Shown here piece after piece: positions 9,801 through 16,619 of a stretch of 64,000 bases of DNA. Each line of letters opens with the position of its first letter. Position 1 is the first letter of the stretch. The DNA is from CAYJFD01 sp964369605. Its GTDB lineage: Bacteria > Bacteroidota > Bacteroidia > Bacteroidales > UBA932. The translations under genes were made by a program, and so were the position numbers. A model generated the notes under the pieces. That model made no database searches. It was not told the origin of the DNA and worked only from the letters and a program-made list of their open reading frames with translations. Where the stretch lies: the NCBI GenBank assembly GCA_964369605.1, contig CAYJFD010000001.1, positions 183,137 through 247,136 of the forward strand, written 5' to 3'.

Positions 9801-12454
9801 ATCGTGTCTGTGAAACTCATTTCAGATGTAAGGTAGGTTCCTATTGATTTAAGAGTGTCAACTGTGAAGTCTATTTCTTCTTTGTATTCTTCCTTAGCTG
9901 CATTAATAGCCCCCTTAATGAAATCATTATTTTTAGCTATCTCATCAAGGATCTTAGTTATCGCGATGCGAATTACTCGACGGGCAACCGTGATAAGGAT
10001 CTGCTTGATGTTATTTATGATAGGGTCGACCAGTTTACTCTTTAATTTCTTCCATACTGTTGAGGCAAATTCCTCAATAAGTGTTGTCAAAGCCTCATCA
10101 GAGGCAGATGATATAAGCGCCCATCTTTCCTCAAATTTTCCTTTAATATCACTGCCTGCTTCCGTTAATTCAGCCTCTAATTCTTTGAGATTATCTTTGA
10201 CACGACCAAAAATTTGGTCTTTTATCAGAGTCTTGAAGCTAGTGTAATATAATTCAGGGTTAGGTAAAATTACGTCATTTAGCGCAGTCTTAAATATATT
10301 AACATAACTATTTATGTCGAGGCTATCAACTAAGGACTGCTTAGTGGAGTTAAAGTTAGTGATGAGTTGTTTTGCTCCATCAGCAGAAATTAAGCTAGTG
10401 ATACTATTCATATCATTTTCTGCCTCTTCTTTTAGCTGGCTTAAAACGCTATCTAATCTTTCTTTCCAAATGCTAGGACTTACAACGGCCTGAATACTAG
10501 TACTTACTTCCTTTGTCCAAGAAAGAACATCCTGCTTGCTATCAGAAGCTATCGTTTTGAAACGATCCTCAATACTCTTCTTAAGTTTAGCCGCTGTTTC
10601 AGCTTCGAAGTCTAATTCCAAATCTATACCTGCGAAACTTAAAAGTGCAGGCTTAATAACATCATTGTGTAGATCGAAGCCTTTAAGAGAAGGAAGATTT
10701 ACACCTACTTCTTTGATTATGCTAGAGATCTCCTCTCCGACATCTTCTAGGCCCTCTAAAGACTTCTCTTTAATGTCTTCTAGTGTTGCCTTAGCTCCAT
10801 CTACAATATTTTCAAGTGCACCCTCAGCTTCATCAGCAAGTGCGCTAATCTCCTGAGTGAAAAGTCTACTTACCTCCGCTATTTGACTACCTATAGCGTT
10901 AATAATCACTTTAAGGTTCTCGATAATATCTTCAAACTCACCCTTAATATCCTTAGCGACGTCTTTAAGAATAGCTATGATTTGCTGGATCTTCTCTATC
11001 AGAGGTAGTAAGAATTCTTTTACCTCGTCCTTGGCCTCCTTAACAAGAAGCATAAACTTATCCTTAAGCTTTTTAAGAAGACCCTCTAGCAAGGAGATAA
11101 GAGTGGAGAAGTCAGGAATATCAGGATTTATTAAATGTAATAGATCCGTGAATCTCTGAATCAAATCTTTGGCGTCTTCAAAACTGTCTATAGGATATAG
11201 CTCGCGAAAGTGCTTAATAGGCTGAGTGAATAGACTCTTGGTTTTACTCCAATCAAGAATTACGATTTCGACAGGATAAGAGAAATTCTCTATTTTATCT
11301 AGGATGCCATCCACGCTGTTATTTAGGGTAGTTGCTGCTTGCGCAATATCGGCCATTACGGTTTCTCCAGCACTAGTAAGTGCGTCAAGTGCGTCTTTAG
11401 CTGGGCTTGACACTTTTTCCTGAATAAGGTTCAAGGTGGCAAGCTGAAGGGCACTCGTAGACACGCTAGAGCGGCTGATGTTCATAGGGGCTGCAAGTTT
11501 GGAGAATTGAGAATCCACCTTTTCGCCAACGTTCTTGACCTTGTTTTCTACTGTTTCTTTGGCGGTTTTAAGAGAATTTACAAAGCCTTCAGGTACCTTT
11601 AATTCATACTTCTTATGACTAATAATTCCTACAAAGTCAAGAATACTATATGTAATACTGAAGGCATGCGCGATCTTTGCAATTATATTACTAGCCTCTG
11701 GGCTTTTAATAAGCTCTAGAAGCTCATTTCTTTTATCTGCAGACTCTTCACATAAGCGGTCTCTAATCTCAGATATCTCCTGTTTGATTTCCTTAGTGAC
11801 TGTCTCTTGAAAGGCATCGATCTCTAACGAAATCTTCTCATAGGTGCCTTTGACTTCGTCCTTAATGTCGCCGATCGTATCTCCAACAGTCTCAATAATT
11901 CCTTCCACATCATCTATAATCTCTTGAGCTGTTATCTCTATAAGCCTTATCTCGTCCGCAAATACTGTACGAGCGTTCTTTAAAAGAGTCATAAGTACAT
12001 AGTTTACTATGCGTCGAATGAGTGCTTCATAGTCGAAACCTTCGATAGCATCTTTAAGCTCTGTCTTTATTTCCTCTACGCTTGTGTCGGAGAAGTTTTT
12101 AACGATCGTGATTATCTCTTTAACAACAGGAGTAAATTTGCTGATTAGGCTATTGACAGAGTCAACATCTTTGATCTCAGCAAGGGTGTTGCCTATACTT
12201 TCTATAGTTTTAACAGCCTCCCCAAGGTTGTTTGCTAGCTTCTCTAAATTGTCCGAATTGCTGAAATCTATGCCGATTTTTGTAAATATTCTTTCTACGA
12301 TTTCGGAAATGTCCTCAAAAGAAGCGCCCTCAGGTATTTCTGAGGAAAAATCTATGCTTATTACTTCGTTTTTAAAGTCCGCTAGGATAGTGTCTTTAGT
12401 TTTAGAAAGTAGTAAAGCAATCTTTTTAGTAATATTAATAAAAGCATCTTCCAT
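6872..12454 (-). CDS. Giant protein with long amphipathic-helix region and DUF6603-type beta domain, 1860 aa
   Basis: First gene of the giant operon. Residues 1 to about 900 are a long series of amphipathic helices rich in I/L/E/K/D with few aromatics, reminiscent of coiled coils or lipid-binding helices. Residues about 940-1690 are beta-rich with many alternating hydrophobic strands. The block GGCLGLNRGIDRENL near 1333, then FPVRQKQFYFGVLGRISFE and LQLPNPVEIIIVGAL near 1410, are the signature I associate with DUF6603, a domain of unknown function in huge bacterial proteins. The tail (about 1790-1860) is Ser/Asn/Lys-rich and probably disordered. No signal peptide is seen. The start at 12454 follows a long leader holding a hairpin (12509-12534) and a candidate promoter. 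Base use resembles the neighbours, so there is no clear sign of recent transfer. The domain assignment is from memory; the function is unknown. Confidence 0.85.
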   Translation of the reverse strand: MEDAFINITKKIALLLSKTKDTILADFKNEVISIDFSSEIPEGASFEDISEIVERIFTKIGIDFSNSDNLEKLANNLGEAVKTIESIGNTLAEIKDVDSVNSLISKFTPVVKEIITIVKNFSDTSVEEIKTELKDAIEGFDYEALIRRIVNYVLMTLLKNARTVFADEIRLIEITAQEIIDDVEGIIETVGDTIGDIKDEVKGTYEKISLEIDAFQETVTKEIKQEISEIRDRLCEESADKRNELLELIKSPEASNIIAKIAHAFSITYSILDFVGIISHKKYELKVPEGFVNSLKTAKETVENKVKNVGEKVDSQFSKLAAPMNISRSSVSTSALQLATLNLIQEKVSSPAKDALDALTSAGETVMADIAQAATTLNNSVDGILDKIENFSYPVEIVILDWSKTKSLFTQPIKHFRELYPIDSFEDAKDLIQRFTDLLHLINPDIPDFSTLISLLEGLLKKLKDKFMLLVKEAKDEVKEFLLPLIEKIQQIIAILKDVAKDIKGEFEDIIENLKVIINAIGSQIAEVSRLFTQEISALADEAEGALENIVDGAKATLEDIKEKSLEGLEDVGEEISSIIKEVGVNLPSLKGFDLHNDVIKPALLSFAGIDLELDFEAETAAKLKKSIEDRFKTIASDSKQDVLSWTKEVSTSIQAVVSPSIWKERLDSVLSQLKEEAENDMNSITSLISADGAKQLITNFNSTKQSLVDSLDINSYVNIFKTALNDVILPNPELYYTSFKTLIKDQIFGRVKDNLKELEAELTEAGSDIKGKFEERWALISSASDEALTTLIEEFASTVWKKLKSKLVDPIINNIKQILITVARRVIRIAITKILDEIAKNNDFIKGAINAAKEEYKEEIDFTVDTLKSIGTYLTSEMSFTDTMNLAVSIYRRIPSDFKDTISDIIPPLPDEITNYCKDLEYESDLNNLFVNITLFDLSKLLKGSSSESKLDASVKLGLTIDIEDYIVEKIDEQNNITTPGVYFYLTLNSSIAHPFEIGDKHVLKLGASCDLGKTNTESPGEGQTLGFCLTKKLENGGYFHGLFKPENISALLYAYFNRTSTAEQSNILSTKYIDINIKDYPQIFYLGYNPGLDTLPEEVKDLIKKENTEGFQLGYLGALNDLEFIVKLRENPLFKQILKDDLAVLLSTHLGYDLKDGLMIGGGCKVQLDFDLNNLKIGNLTFNSANVELGSKENDFGSLILNLNTTFQINFEAVQLAFENLGVGFNTRILNPDYTFASPNFDADFNFPTSIGISVEAPGVTGGGLISIDTEKGEFSGFFELSVIDKFGVSAYFICNTGAKEGQIFSLIAMLSTSFSPGIPLGMGFSLTAIGGCLGLNRGIDRENLIKAVRQGTLATAFFVKDLQKNLSVIRSTTEGLFPVRQKQFYFGVLGRISFEPILTCDFGLILQLPNPVEIIIVGALKVSAGDSLDDIISINVYFAGGLNFEEGLWFDASIVDSRIVGISLEGDMAFRLFWGGASKGFLLSIGGFHPAYKPEEGMMVSDMKRLSMGLDYGIVKIKLETYLAVTSNSFQIGADLTLNIGWESFGIHGYAGFDTLFQFDPFLFMFDIRAGVAVTCGGWELLAIHLALELSGPAPWRAAGSASFNFIFIPISIGFDIEWGDSTPELPSTEISVLELLDKEIKNVKNWSVKEALTTNGVQLREDQGASTSETDTIIVQPFSSISFNQSSLPFVTKDSTGDLTLTSFEKMDICNNARIVDYCSIKLEGLTFRSNNSSIHIGESLTMEHNDFAPSLYKLLSIEDKIKSKSYVKYNSGFTFTPPKSSPKEGRELIFEVEHSFGFEEPKSPNKQSSSSSKSRAFTRRDNASFQRYINQLDNLNKQYKIDEINKLDNNNNSKN

Positions 12455-12508
12455 AGTGATAAATTTTATAAGTAATTAAAAATTATCAACTCCGAATATG
12501 TAGCTACG

Positions 12509-12534
12509 CCACTCTACAGGGTGCTGTAAAGTGG
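12509..12534 (-). promoter_or_regulatory. Leader hairpin or operator upstream of giant operon
   Basis: Two 11-nt arms (CCACTCTACAG and CTGTAAAGTGG on the plus strand) flank a GGTG loop. Read as minus-strand RNA, all eleven pairs form, with one G-U. Read as plus-strand RNA there is a C-A mismatch. That asymmetry favours an RNA element in the mRNA leader of the 1860-aa gene, 55-80 nt upstream of its ATG. It could instead be a protein-binding palindrome. Confidence 0.5.
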
Positions 12535-12589
12535 AAAGTGAATGAAGTTTATGCGACTAATGTCGAAGTTTTTAAATATTAAGTTGTCG

Positions 12590-12620
12590 CAATATAAGAT
12601 TTTTTTTAAAAGTAAACAAA
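12590..12620 (-). promoter_or_regulatory. Candidate promoter of giant operon
   Basis: On the minus strand, TTTG (12620-12617) is followed after 20 nt by TATATTG (12596-12590), one T short of the Bacteroidota -7 element TAnnTTTG. This would give a leader of about 130 nt that includes the 12509-12534 hairpin. It is imperfect, hence moderate confidence. Confidence 0.35.
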
Positions 12621-12696
12621 TTTGAGGTGTGCTCTTTTGAGATTTTTTATAAAAAAGTTAGTGCTAATGAATGAATTATAAATTTAATTAGGATAT

Positions 12697-12730
12697 TTTG
12701 GCTGTAGTTTAAAAGAAATCTTTATATTTG
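12697..12730 (+). promoter_or_regulatory. Promoter of DUF2795 gene
   Basis: TTTG at 12697-12700 and TATATTTG at 12723-12730, spaced 22 nt, about 42 nt upstream of the ATG at 12773. The -7 element fits the Bacteroidota consensus exactly; the spacing is slightly long. Confidence 0.55.
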
Positions 12731-12772
12731 CACCCTATTTTTAAGAAAAGACTGAATTTAAATTATTTTAAT

Positions 12773-12994
12773 ATGTATTGGACGTTAGAATTAGCATCAA
12801 AATTAGAGGATGCACCTTGGCCAGCAACTAAAGAGGAACTTATCGATTACGCTTCTAGATCAGGAGCTCCATTGGAAGTGATAGAGAATCTTGAGAATCT
12901 TGAGGAAGACGGAGAAGTGTATGACAGTATCGAGGATATCTGGCCAGATTACCCAAGTAAAGAGGATTTCTTCTTTAATGAAGAAGAATATTAG
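12773..12994 (+). CDS. Small DUF2795-family protein, 73 aa
   Basis: It begins MYWTLELASKLEDAPWPATK and ends in an acidic, aromatic tail (PSKEDFFFNEEEY). The sequence closely matches the small DUF2795 protein that I recall as near-universal in Bacteroidota. The conserved core is 'APWPATKEELIDYA.RSGAPLEVIENL'. The family's biochemical role is not established. The first in-frame TTG at 12728 lies inside the -7 promoter element, so translation must start at ATG 12773. The gene stands alone, with its own promoter and an intrinsic terminator directly after it. Confidence 0.9.
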   Translation: MYWTLELASKLEDAPWPATKEELIDYASRSGAPLEVIENLENLEEDGEVYDSIEDIWPDYPSKEDFFFNEEEY

Positions 12995-13000
12995 CAAAAA

Positions 13001-13031
13001 AGTCTGTCATAATGGCAGGCTTTTTCTTTTT
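13001..13031 (+). terminator. Intrinsic terminator of DUF2795 gene
   Basis: The stem AGTCTGTCA / TGGCAGGCT (9 bp with two G-U pairs) has a TAA loop, followed by TTTTTCTTTT. It begins 6 nt after the DUF2795 stop codon. Confidence 0.8.
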
Positions 13032-13061
13032 AATTAATGTGGTAGAATTTTTGAAGTGTTA

Positions 13062-13084
13062 AGTGTACACTAGGTGTTCTAGTG
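13062..13084 (+). promoter_or_regulatory. Palindromic element upstream of lemA
   Basis: AGTGTACACT (13062-13071) is a perfect 10-bp palindrome. It overlaps a 6-bp stem-loop, CACTAG / CTAGTG with a 5-nt loop (13068-13084). Both lie 18-40 nt upstream of the lemA ATG. It could be an operator or a leader hairpin; nothing more can be said. Confidence 0.35.
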
Positions 13085-13101
13085 GAATAAATTTAATAAA
13101 A

Positions 13102-13692
13102 ATGAAAAAAGGAACAATTGTTTTAATCAGTGTTTTAGCTGTAGTAGCCATCATCATTATGTGGGCTGTCAGAATTTCTAATGGTTTAGTTGTAAAGGAT
13201 GAGGCCGTATCTAGTGCTTGGGCTCAGGTGGAGAATGTATATCAAAGAAGAGCAGACCTAATTCCTAATCTAGTAGAGACAGTGAAGGGTTATGCTTCTC
13301 ACGAGTCTGAGACCTTAGAAGGTGTAATGGAGGCAAGGGCAAAGGCTACACAGGTGACTATAGATCCTACGGGTTTAACTGAGGAATCGTTGGCTTCGTA
13401 TCAACAGGCACAAGGAGAATTATCTCAAGCTTTAGGTCGTTTAATGATGGTAACCGAGAATTATCCTAATCTTAAGGCGAACCAAAATTTTATGGATCTA
13501 CAGGCGCAGTTAGAAGGAACTGAAAATAGAATAACAGTAGAGAGAATGAAGTTTAATGATGCGACTAGAGTATATAATACGGCTATCAGAAGGTTTCCAG
13601 CAGTGCTTTTTGCAAATATGAGTGGATATGAGAAGAAGGCTTACTTTGAGGCTCAACAGGGTGCTGAGGTAGCTCCAAAGGTAGAGTTTTAA
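13102..13692 (+). CDS. lemA: LemA family protein, 196 aa
   Basis: One N-terminal membrane helix (about residues 5-23) is followed by the LemA core: DEAVSSAWAQVENVYQRRAD with LIPNLVETVKGYASHE after it, later AQGELSQALGRL and EGTENRITVERMKFN, and a final NTAIRRFPAVLFA. LemA proteins are membrane-anchored helical proteins with an N-out topology whose role is poorly understood. In many bacteria they sit next to TPM-domain genes, as here. The start is set at the ATG directly before the hydrophobic helix; an upstream in-frame start would add 13 unlikely residues. The next gene begins 10 nt after the stop, so this is the first gene of a three-gene operon. Confidence 0.93.
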   Translation: MKKGTIVLISVLAVVAIIIMWAVRISNGLVVKDEAVSSAWAQVENVYQRRADLIPNLVETVKGYASHESETLEGVMEARAKATQVTIDPTGLTEESLASYQQAQGELSQALGRLMMVTENYPNLKANQNFMDLQAQLEGTENRITVERMKFNDATRVYNTAIRRFPAVLFANMSGYEKKAYFEAQQGAEVAPKVEF

Positions 13693-13702
13693 TAATATAA
13701 TT

Positions 13703-14149
13703 ATGAATAAAGAGGAAAGTAGAATCTTTCTATCGAAAGATACTCAGAATAAGATTGAGTCTGCTATAGAGCAGGCTGAGTTGAACACTTCTGGGGAGAT
13801 AAGAGTACATATTGAAAAGCAGTGCAAGGGTAATCCCTTAGAGAGGGCCGTGTATATTTTCAATAAGCTAAAGATGGATAAAACAGCATTAAGGAACGGA
13901 ATCCTATTATATGTCGCCTATGGTTCAAAGAAGGTCGCTATAATCGGAGACGAGGGAATAAATGCAGTGACTCCTGAAAATTACTGGGATGAGATAATTA
14001 GTCAGATGTTGAAGCAGTTCTCGCAAGGGCAGTTTGCAGAGGGAATGGCAGATGCGGTGTTGGCTGTAGGTATTGCTCTGAAAGAGCACTTTCCATATTG
14101 TGAAGGAGATATAAATGAACAGAGTAATGAGGTGTCTTATGGGAATTAA
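13703..14149 (+). CDS. TPM-domain protein, soluble, 148 aa
   Basis: Single TPM domain (also called TPM_phosphatase or DUF477): IEQAELNTSGEIRVHIEKQC at about 25-44, RNGILLYVAYGSKKVAIIGD at about 73-92, and a C-terminal QGQFAEGMADAVLAVG helix. It has no signal peptide or membrane segment, so it is probably cytoplasmic or peripheral, in contrast to its downstream paralogue. Acid phosphatase activity has been reported for a plant TPM protein; in bacteria the role is unclear and is often linked to LemA. It is the second gene of the lemA-TPM-TPM operon, with short gaps on both sides. Confidence 0.88.
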   Translation: MNKEESRIFLSKDTQNKIESAIEQAELNTSGEIRVHIEKQCKGNPLERAVYIFNKLKMDKTALRNGILLYVAYGSKKVAIIGDEGINAVTPENYWDEIISQMLKQFSQGQFAEGMADAVLAVGIALKEHFPYCEGDINEQSNEVSYGN

Positions 14150-14156
14150 AGTAACT

Positions 14157-14939
14157 ATGAAAAAGGCAATAATAGTTGTAATGCTAGGCCTAGTGTCCTT
14201 ATTTGCTTTCTCGCAAGTAGCTAAGAAACCTACTACGGCAACAGCAGTAAATGACTTTGCAGCTGTATTCTCTGCGACGCAGAAGAATGCACTTGAAAGG
14301 CGTCTTGTTGATTTCTCTGCTGAGACATCAAATAGAATAGTGGTGGTAACAGTCGATGACCTTAACGGAATGTCTCCATCTCAGTACGCCTATACAGTAG
14401 GAGAAGAGTGGGGTGTGGGTTCTAGTAAATTTGACAATGGTATAGTGGTTTTAGTAAAGCCAAAGACAACAAACTCCAGAGGTGAGGCTTTTATCGCTGT
14501 TGGTTATGGATTGGAGTCAGTTATTCCAGATGCTATAGCTAAGAGAATAATAGAGCAGGCTATGATTCCGCAGTTTAAAAATAATAATTACTTTGCAGGA
14601 GTAAGTGCGGCGGTAGATGTGCTAATGCCATTGGCTGCTGGTGAGATAAGTTATAAGGAACTGGAAAAGAAGTCAACAGGTAGGAGATTTTCTCCGATTC
14701 TACTAATCGCAGTTATTATTTATTTGCTGGGATCCATAGGAGGAAAAGGAAAGAATATGGGAAATAATAAGCGTTCGGGAGGACCTGGCGTTTTAGATAT
14801 GATTTTGTTATCCTCAATATTAAGTGGCGGACGTGGAGGAAGCTATGGAGGTTCATCAGGTGGCTTCGGTGGAGGTGGCTTTGGCGGCGGTTTCGGCGGT
14901 GGCAGCTTCGGAGGCGGAGGTGCTGGTGGAAGCTGGTAA
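14157..14939 (+). CDS. TPM-domain membrane protein with Gly-rich tail, 260 aa
   Basis: A signal peptide (MKKAIIVVMLGLVSLFAFSQ) is followed by a TPM domain: VNDFAAVFSATQKNALERRL, then RIVVVTVDDLNG, then FDNGIVVLVKPK and GYGLESVIPDAIAKRI. A transmembrane helix lies at about residues 179-195, and the tail is almost wholly Gly/Ser/Phe. This is the usual exported-TPM, membrane helix and Gly-rich-tail layout. The ATG at 14157 is 7 nt after the previous stop and directly precedes the signal peptide; an in-frame start at 14115 inside the upstream gene is less likely. The last 84 nt are antisense to the end of the CapA-like gene. Confidence 0.9.
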   Translation: MKKAIIVVMLGLVSLFAFSQVAKKPTTATAVNDFAAVFSATQKNALERRLVDFSAETSNRIVVVTVDDLNGMSPSQYAYTVGEEWGVGSSKFDNGIVVLVKPKTTNSRGEAFIAVGYGLESVIPDAIAKRIIEQAMIPQFKNNNYFAGVSAAVDVLMPLAAGEISYKELEKKSTGRRFSPILLIAVIIYLLGSIGGKGKNMGNNKRSGGPGVLDMILLSSILSGGRGGSYGGSSGGFGGGGFGGGFGGGSFGGGGAGGSW

Positions 14940-16007
14940 TATCTTTAAAAGTTCTTCGTACTGTGTGCGAATTCTTGTAAGCTCAGCTGGGTTATTAATG
15001 AGTCCTTTATTTAGGAATTTCTCGATAGGGAAACTAGTATAGTTTTCCTCGATTCTTCCAGCGAGTGCACACCAAGTCCAGATAGGATTATAGTCGGTGA
15101 TTTGAATTTTCCCTTGTGGATTTCGGATCACCGATATTTCTAATGCTAGACCTATACGTGTAAATTTCTTGCTCATGTTTGAGATGTAGTTCCCAAGTGA
15201 GTATGCAGTTAACCTATCTATATTTCCATTCTCATAGTCTACATCTATTTCTTGAACAACGTGAGGGTGGGTGCCAATAACAATATCCACACCTAGCGAG
15301 TATAGCTTTTCTTGCCAGTACTGTTGGTGTTTGTTCGATTCGGTAGCATATTCTTTACCCCAGTGAGGAAGCGCGATAATTAAGTCCACATTCGCATCTT
15401 TCGCTCTTTGCACTGACTGTGATATCTCTTCTAAATTCATCATAGGCACAAAATAAGGAGATGGGGCGGAGGTATAGCCATTTAAACCATAAGTGAAATT
15501 TATAAATGCTACGGAGATATTATTTTTCTTAATAATCAGAGGGTTGTTTTTAAGGTAGTCTTCTTGTCCTTCGTAGACACCTGTATATATAAGCCCAAGT
15601 TCTCTGTAACTGTTGATTGAACTTTTAAGACCTCTTCTGCCTTTGTCACAAATATGGTTGTTAGCGCATAGAAATATATCTATGCCACTGCGATGCGCCT
15701 CTTCTAGCAGTGATGTAGGAGCGCTGAAGGAGGGGTAGCCAGTAAAAGGACTAGCTCCAACAGCGAATTCCATATTCGCAATGCTTAGATCGGATTTATT
15801 TAGGTATGATTGTATGTTCTTAAAATAACTAGTATAGTCATAAGAGGAATCTAAAAGAGTATCTGTGTGAGGAATATGCGCACTTTTTAACTGCTTTGTG
15901 TGCTGCATAACGTCTCCGATAAAGAATAGAGAAAGAGAATCATTTTTGGCTAGTAGTGTACTAGTAAACAGAAGACTAATAAGAGTTGAGAGAAATAGCT
16001 TTTGCAT
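14856..16007 (-). CDS. CapA-family (PGA_cap) metallophosphatase-like protein, exported, 383 aa
   Basis: The N-terminus (MQKLFLSTLISLLFTSTLLA) is a signal peptide. The body is a CapA/PGA_cap calcineurin-like domain: LFFIGDVMQHTKQ (GD motif), NMEFAVG, CANNHICDKG (NNH motif), IALPHWGKEY and GTHPHVVQEIDV (GxHPHV motif). Metal-binding His and Asp residues of the fold are therefore present. Relatives include the poly-gamma-glutamate capsule protein CapA, but without capBC neighbours that role cannot be assumed; a periplasmic metallophosphoesterase is the safer call. The last 25 or so residues are a low-complexity A/S/T/E tail encoded antisense to the Gly-rich tail of the TPM gene and are probably not part of the fold. 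Confidence 0.88.
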   Translation of the reverse strand: MQKLFLSTLISLLFTSTLLAKNDSLSLFFIGDVMQHTKQLKSAHIPHTDTLLDSSYDYTSYFKNIQSYLNKSDLSIANMEFAVGASPFTGYPSFSAPTSLLEEAHRSGIDIFLCANNHICDKGRRGLKSSINSYRELGLIYTGVYEGQEDYLKNNPLIIKKNNISVAFINFTYGLNGYTSAPSPYFVPMMNLEEISQSVQRAKDANVDLIIALPHWGKEYATESNKHQQYWQEKLYSLGVDIVIGTHPHVVQEIDVDYENGNIDRLTAYSLGNYISNMSKKFTRIGLALEISVIRNPQGKIQITDYNPIWTWCALAGRIEENYTSFPIEKFLNKGLINNPAELTRIRTQYEELLKILPASTSTSASEAATAETAAKATSTEAT

Positions 16008-16044
16008 TATAGTTGGATTAAATACCGAGTAAAGATATATTTTT

Positions 16045-16076
16045 TTTGCTCTAAATCATTATATTGTATATATTTG
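16045..16076 (+). promoter_or_regulatory. Promoter of SPOR lipoprotein/gcvT
   Basis: TTTG at 16045-16048, 20 nt, then TATATTTG at 16069-16076. This is a full match to the Bacteroidota sigma-ABfr consensus, 30 nt upstream of the ATG at 16106. Confidence 0.75.
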
Positions 16077-16105
16077 TGCTAAATAATTAATAATTAATCA
16101 AAAAT

Positions 16106-16594
16106 ATGAAGACTGTAAAATTCATCACATTATTATTGGTTTCTGCTATGTTGTTCACAGGTTGTGACTTCTTTAGAAAAATTGCAGGAAAGCCAACATC
16201 TAAGGATATTGCTAGAATGAAAGTAGAAGCTCAAAGAGAAGCTGCTGAAAAGAAAAGAATACAAGATTCTATCGCTTTTGTTCAAGCAGAAGAAGCTGCA
16301 AAAGAAGCTCAAAGACTAGCTGAAGAAGAAGCATTAAGACTTAAAGACAGATTCTATGTTATTTTAGGTAGCTTCAAAAATATGAATAATGCAAATGTAC
16401 TTTTCGAAAAATTAACAGCTGAAGGATTCGAGCCTACTATCGTTAATTTCCAAAATGGTTTCATCGCAGTATCGGCAGCGTCTTATACTGAGTATAAAGA
16501 TGCGAAAGCAGAAATGAATAGAATCCTAGAAGAGCAATATTGTCCTTACGATATTTGGATTTACGATACAAACAGAGAATTCCACGTAGAGTAA
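16106..16594 (+). CDS. SPOR-domain lipoprotein, 162 aa
   Basis: A lipoprotein signal with lipobox LFTGC (Cys20) is followed by an Ala/Glu/Lys-rich helix (about 35-78) and a C-terminal SPOR-like domain (about 82-155; DRFYVILGSFKNMNNANVLF, later GFIAVSAASYTEYKDA). SPOR domains bind denuded peptidoglycan, so a cell-wall or division-site lipoprotein anchored to the outer membrane is likely. The gene has its own consensus promoter and sits 25 nt upstream of gcvT. The two may be co-transcribed, since the first terminator lies after gcvT. Confidence 0.88.
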   Translation: MKTVKFITLLLVSAMLFTGCDFFRKIAGKPTSKDIARMKVEAQREAAEKKRIQDSIAFVQAEEAAKEAQRLAEEEALRLKDRFYVILGSFKNMNNANVLFEKLTAEGFEPTIVNFQNGFIAVSAASYTEYKDAKAEMNRILEEQYCPYDIWIYDTNREFHVE

Positions 16595-16619
16595 ATATTC
16601 CATAAATTAGATATAGAAA

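Larger units (their letters stand above)
12455..12772. other. Divergent intergenic region between giant operon and DUF2795 gene
   Basis: This is 318 nt without a gene. It holds a candidate minus-strand promoter (12590-12620), a hairpin (12509-12534) that lies in the presumed leader of the giant operon, and the plus-strand promoter of the small DUF2795 gene (12697-12730). It is AT-rich, and I see no further repeats or RNA genes. Confidence 0.6.

Noticed and set aside
1..12454. A contractile injection system or prophage
   Set aside because: No sheath, tube, baseplate, ATPase, spike, capsid or terminase gene is present in the window; the three giant proteins alone do not support it.
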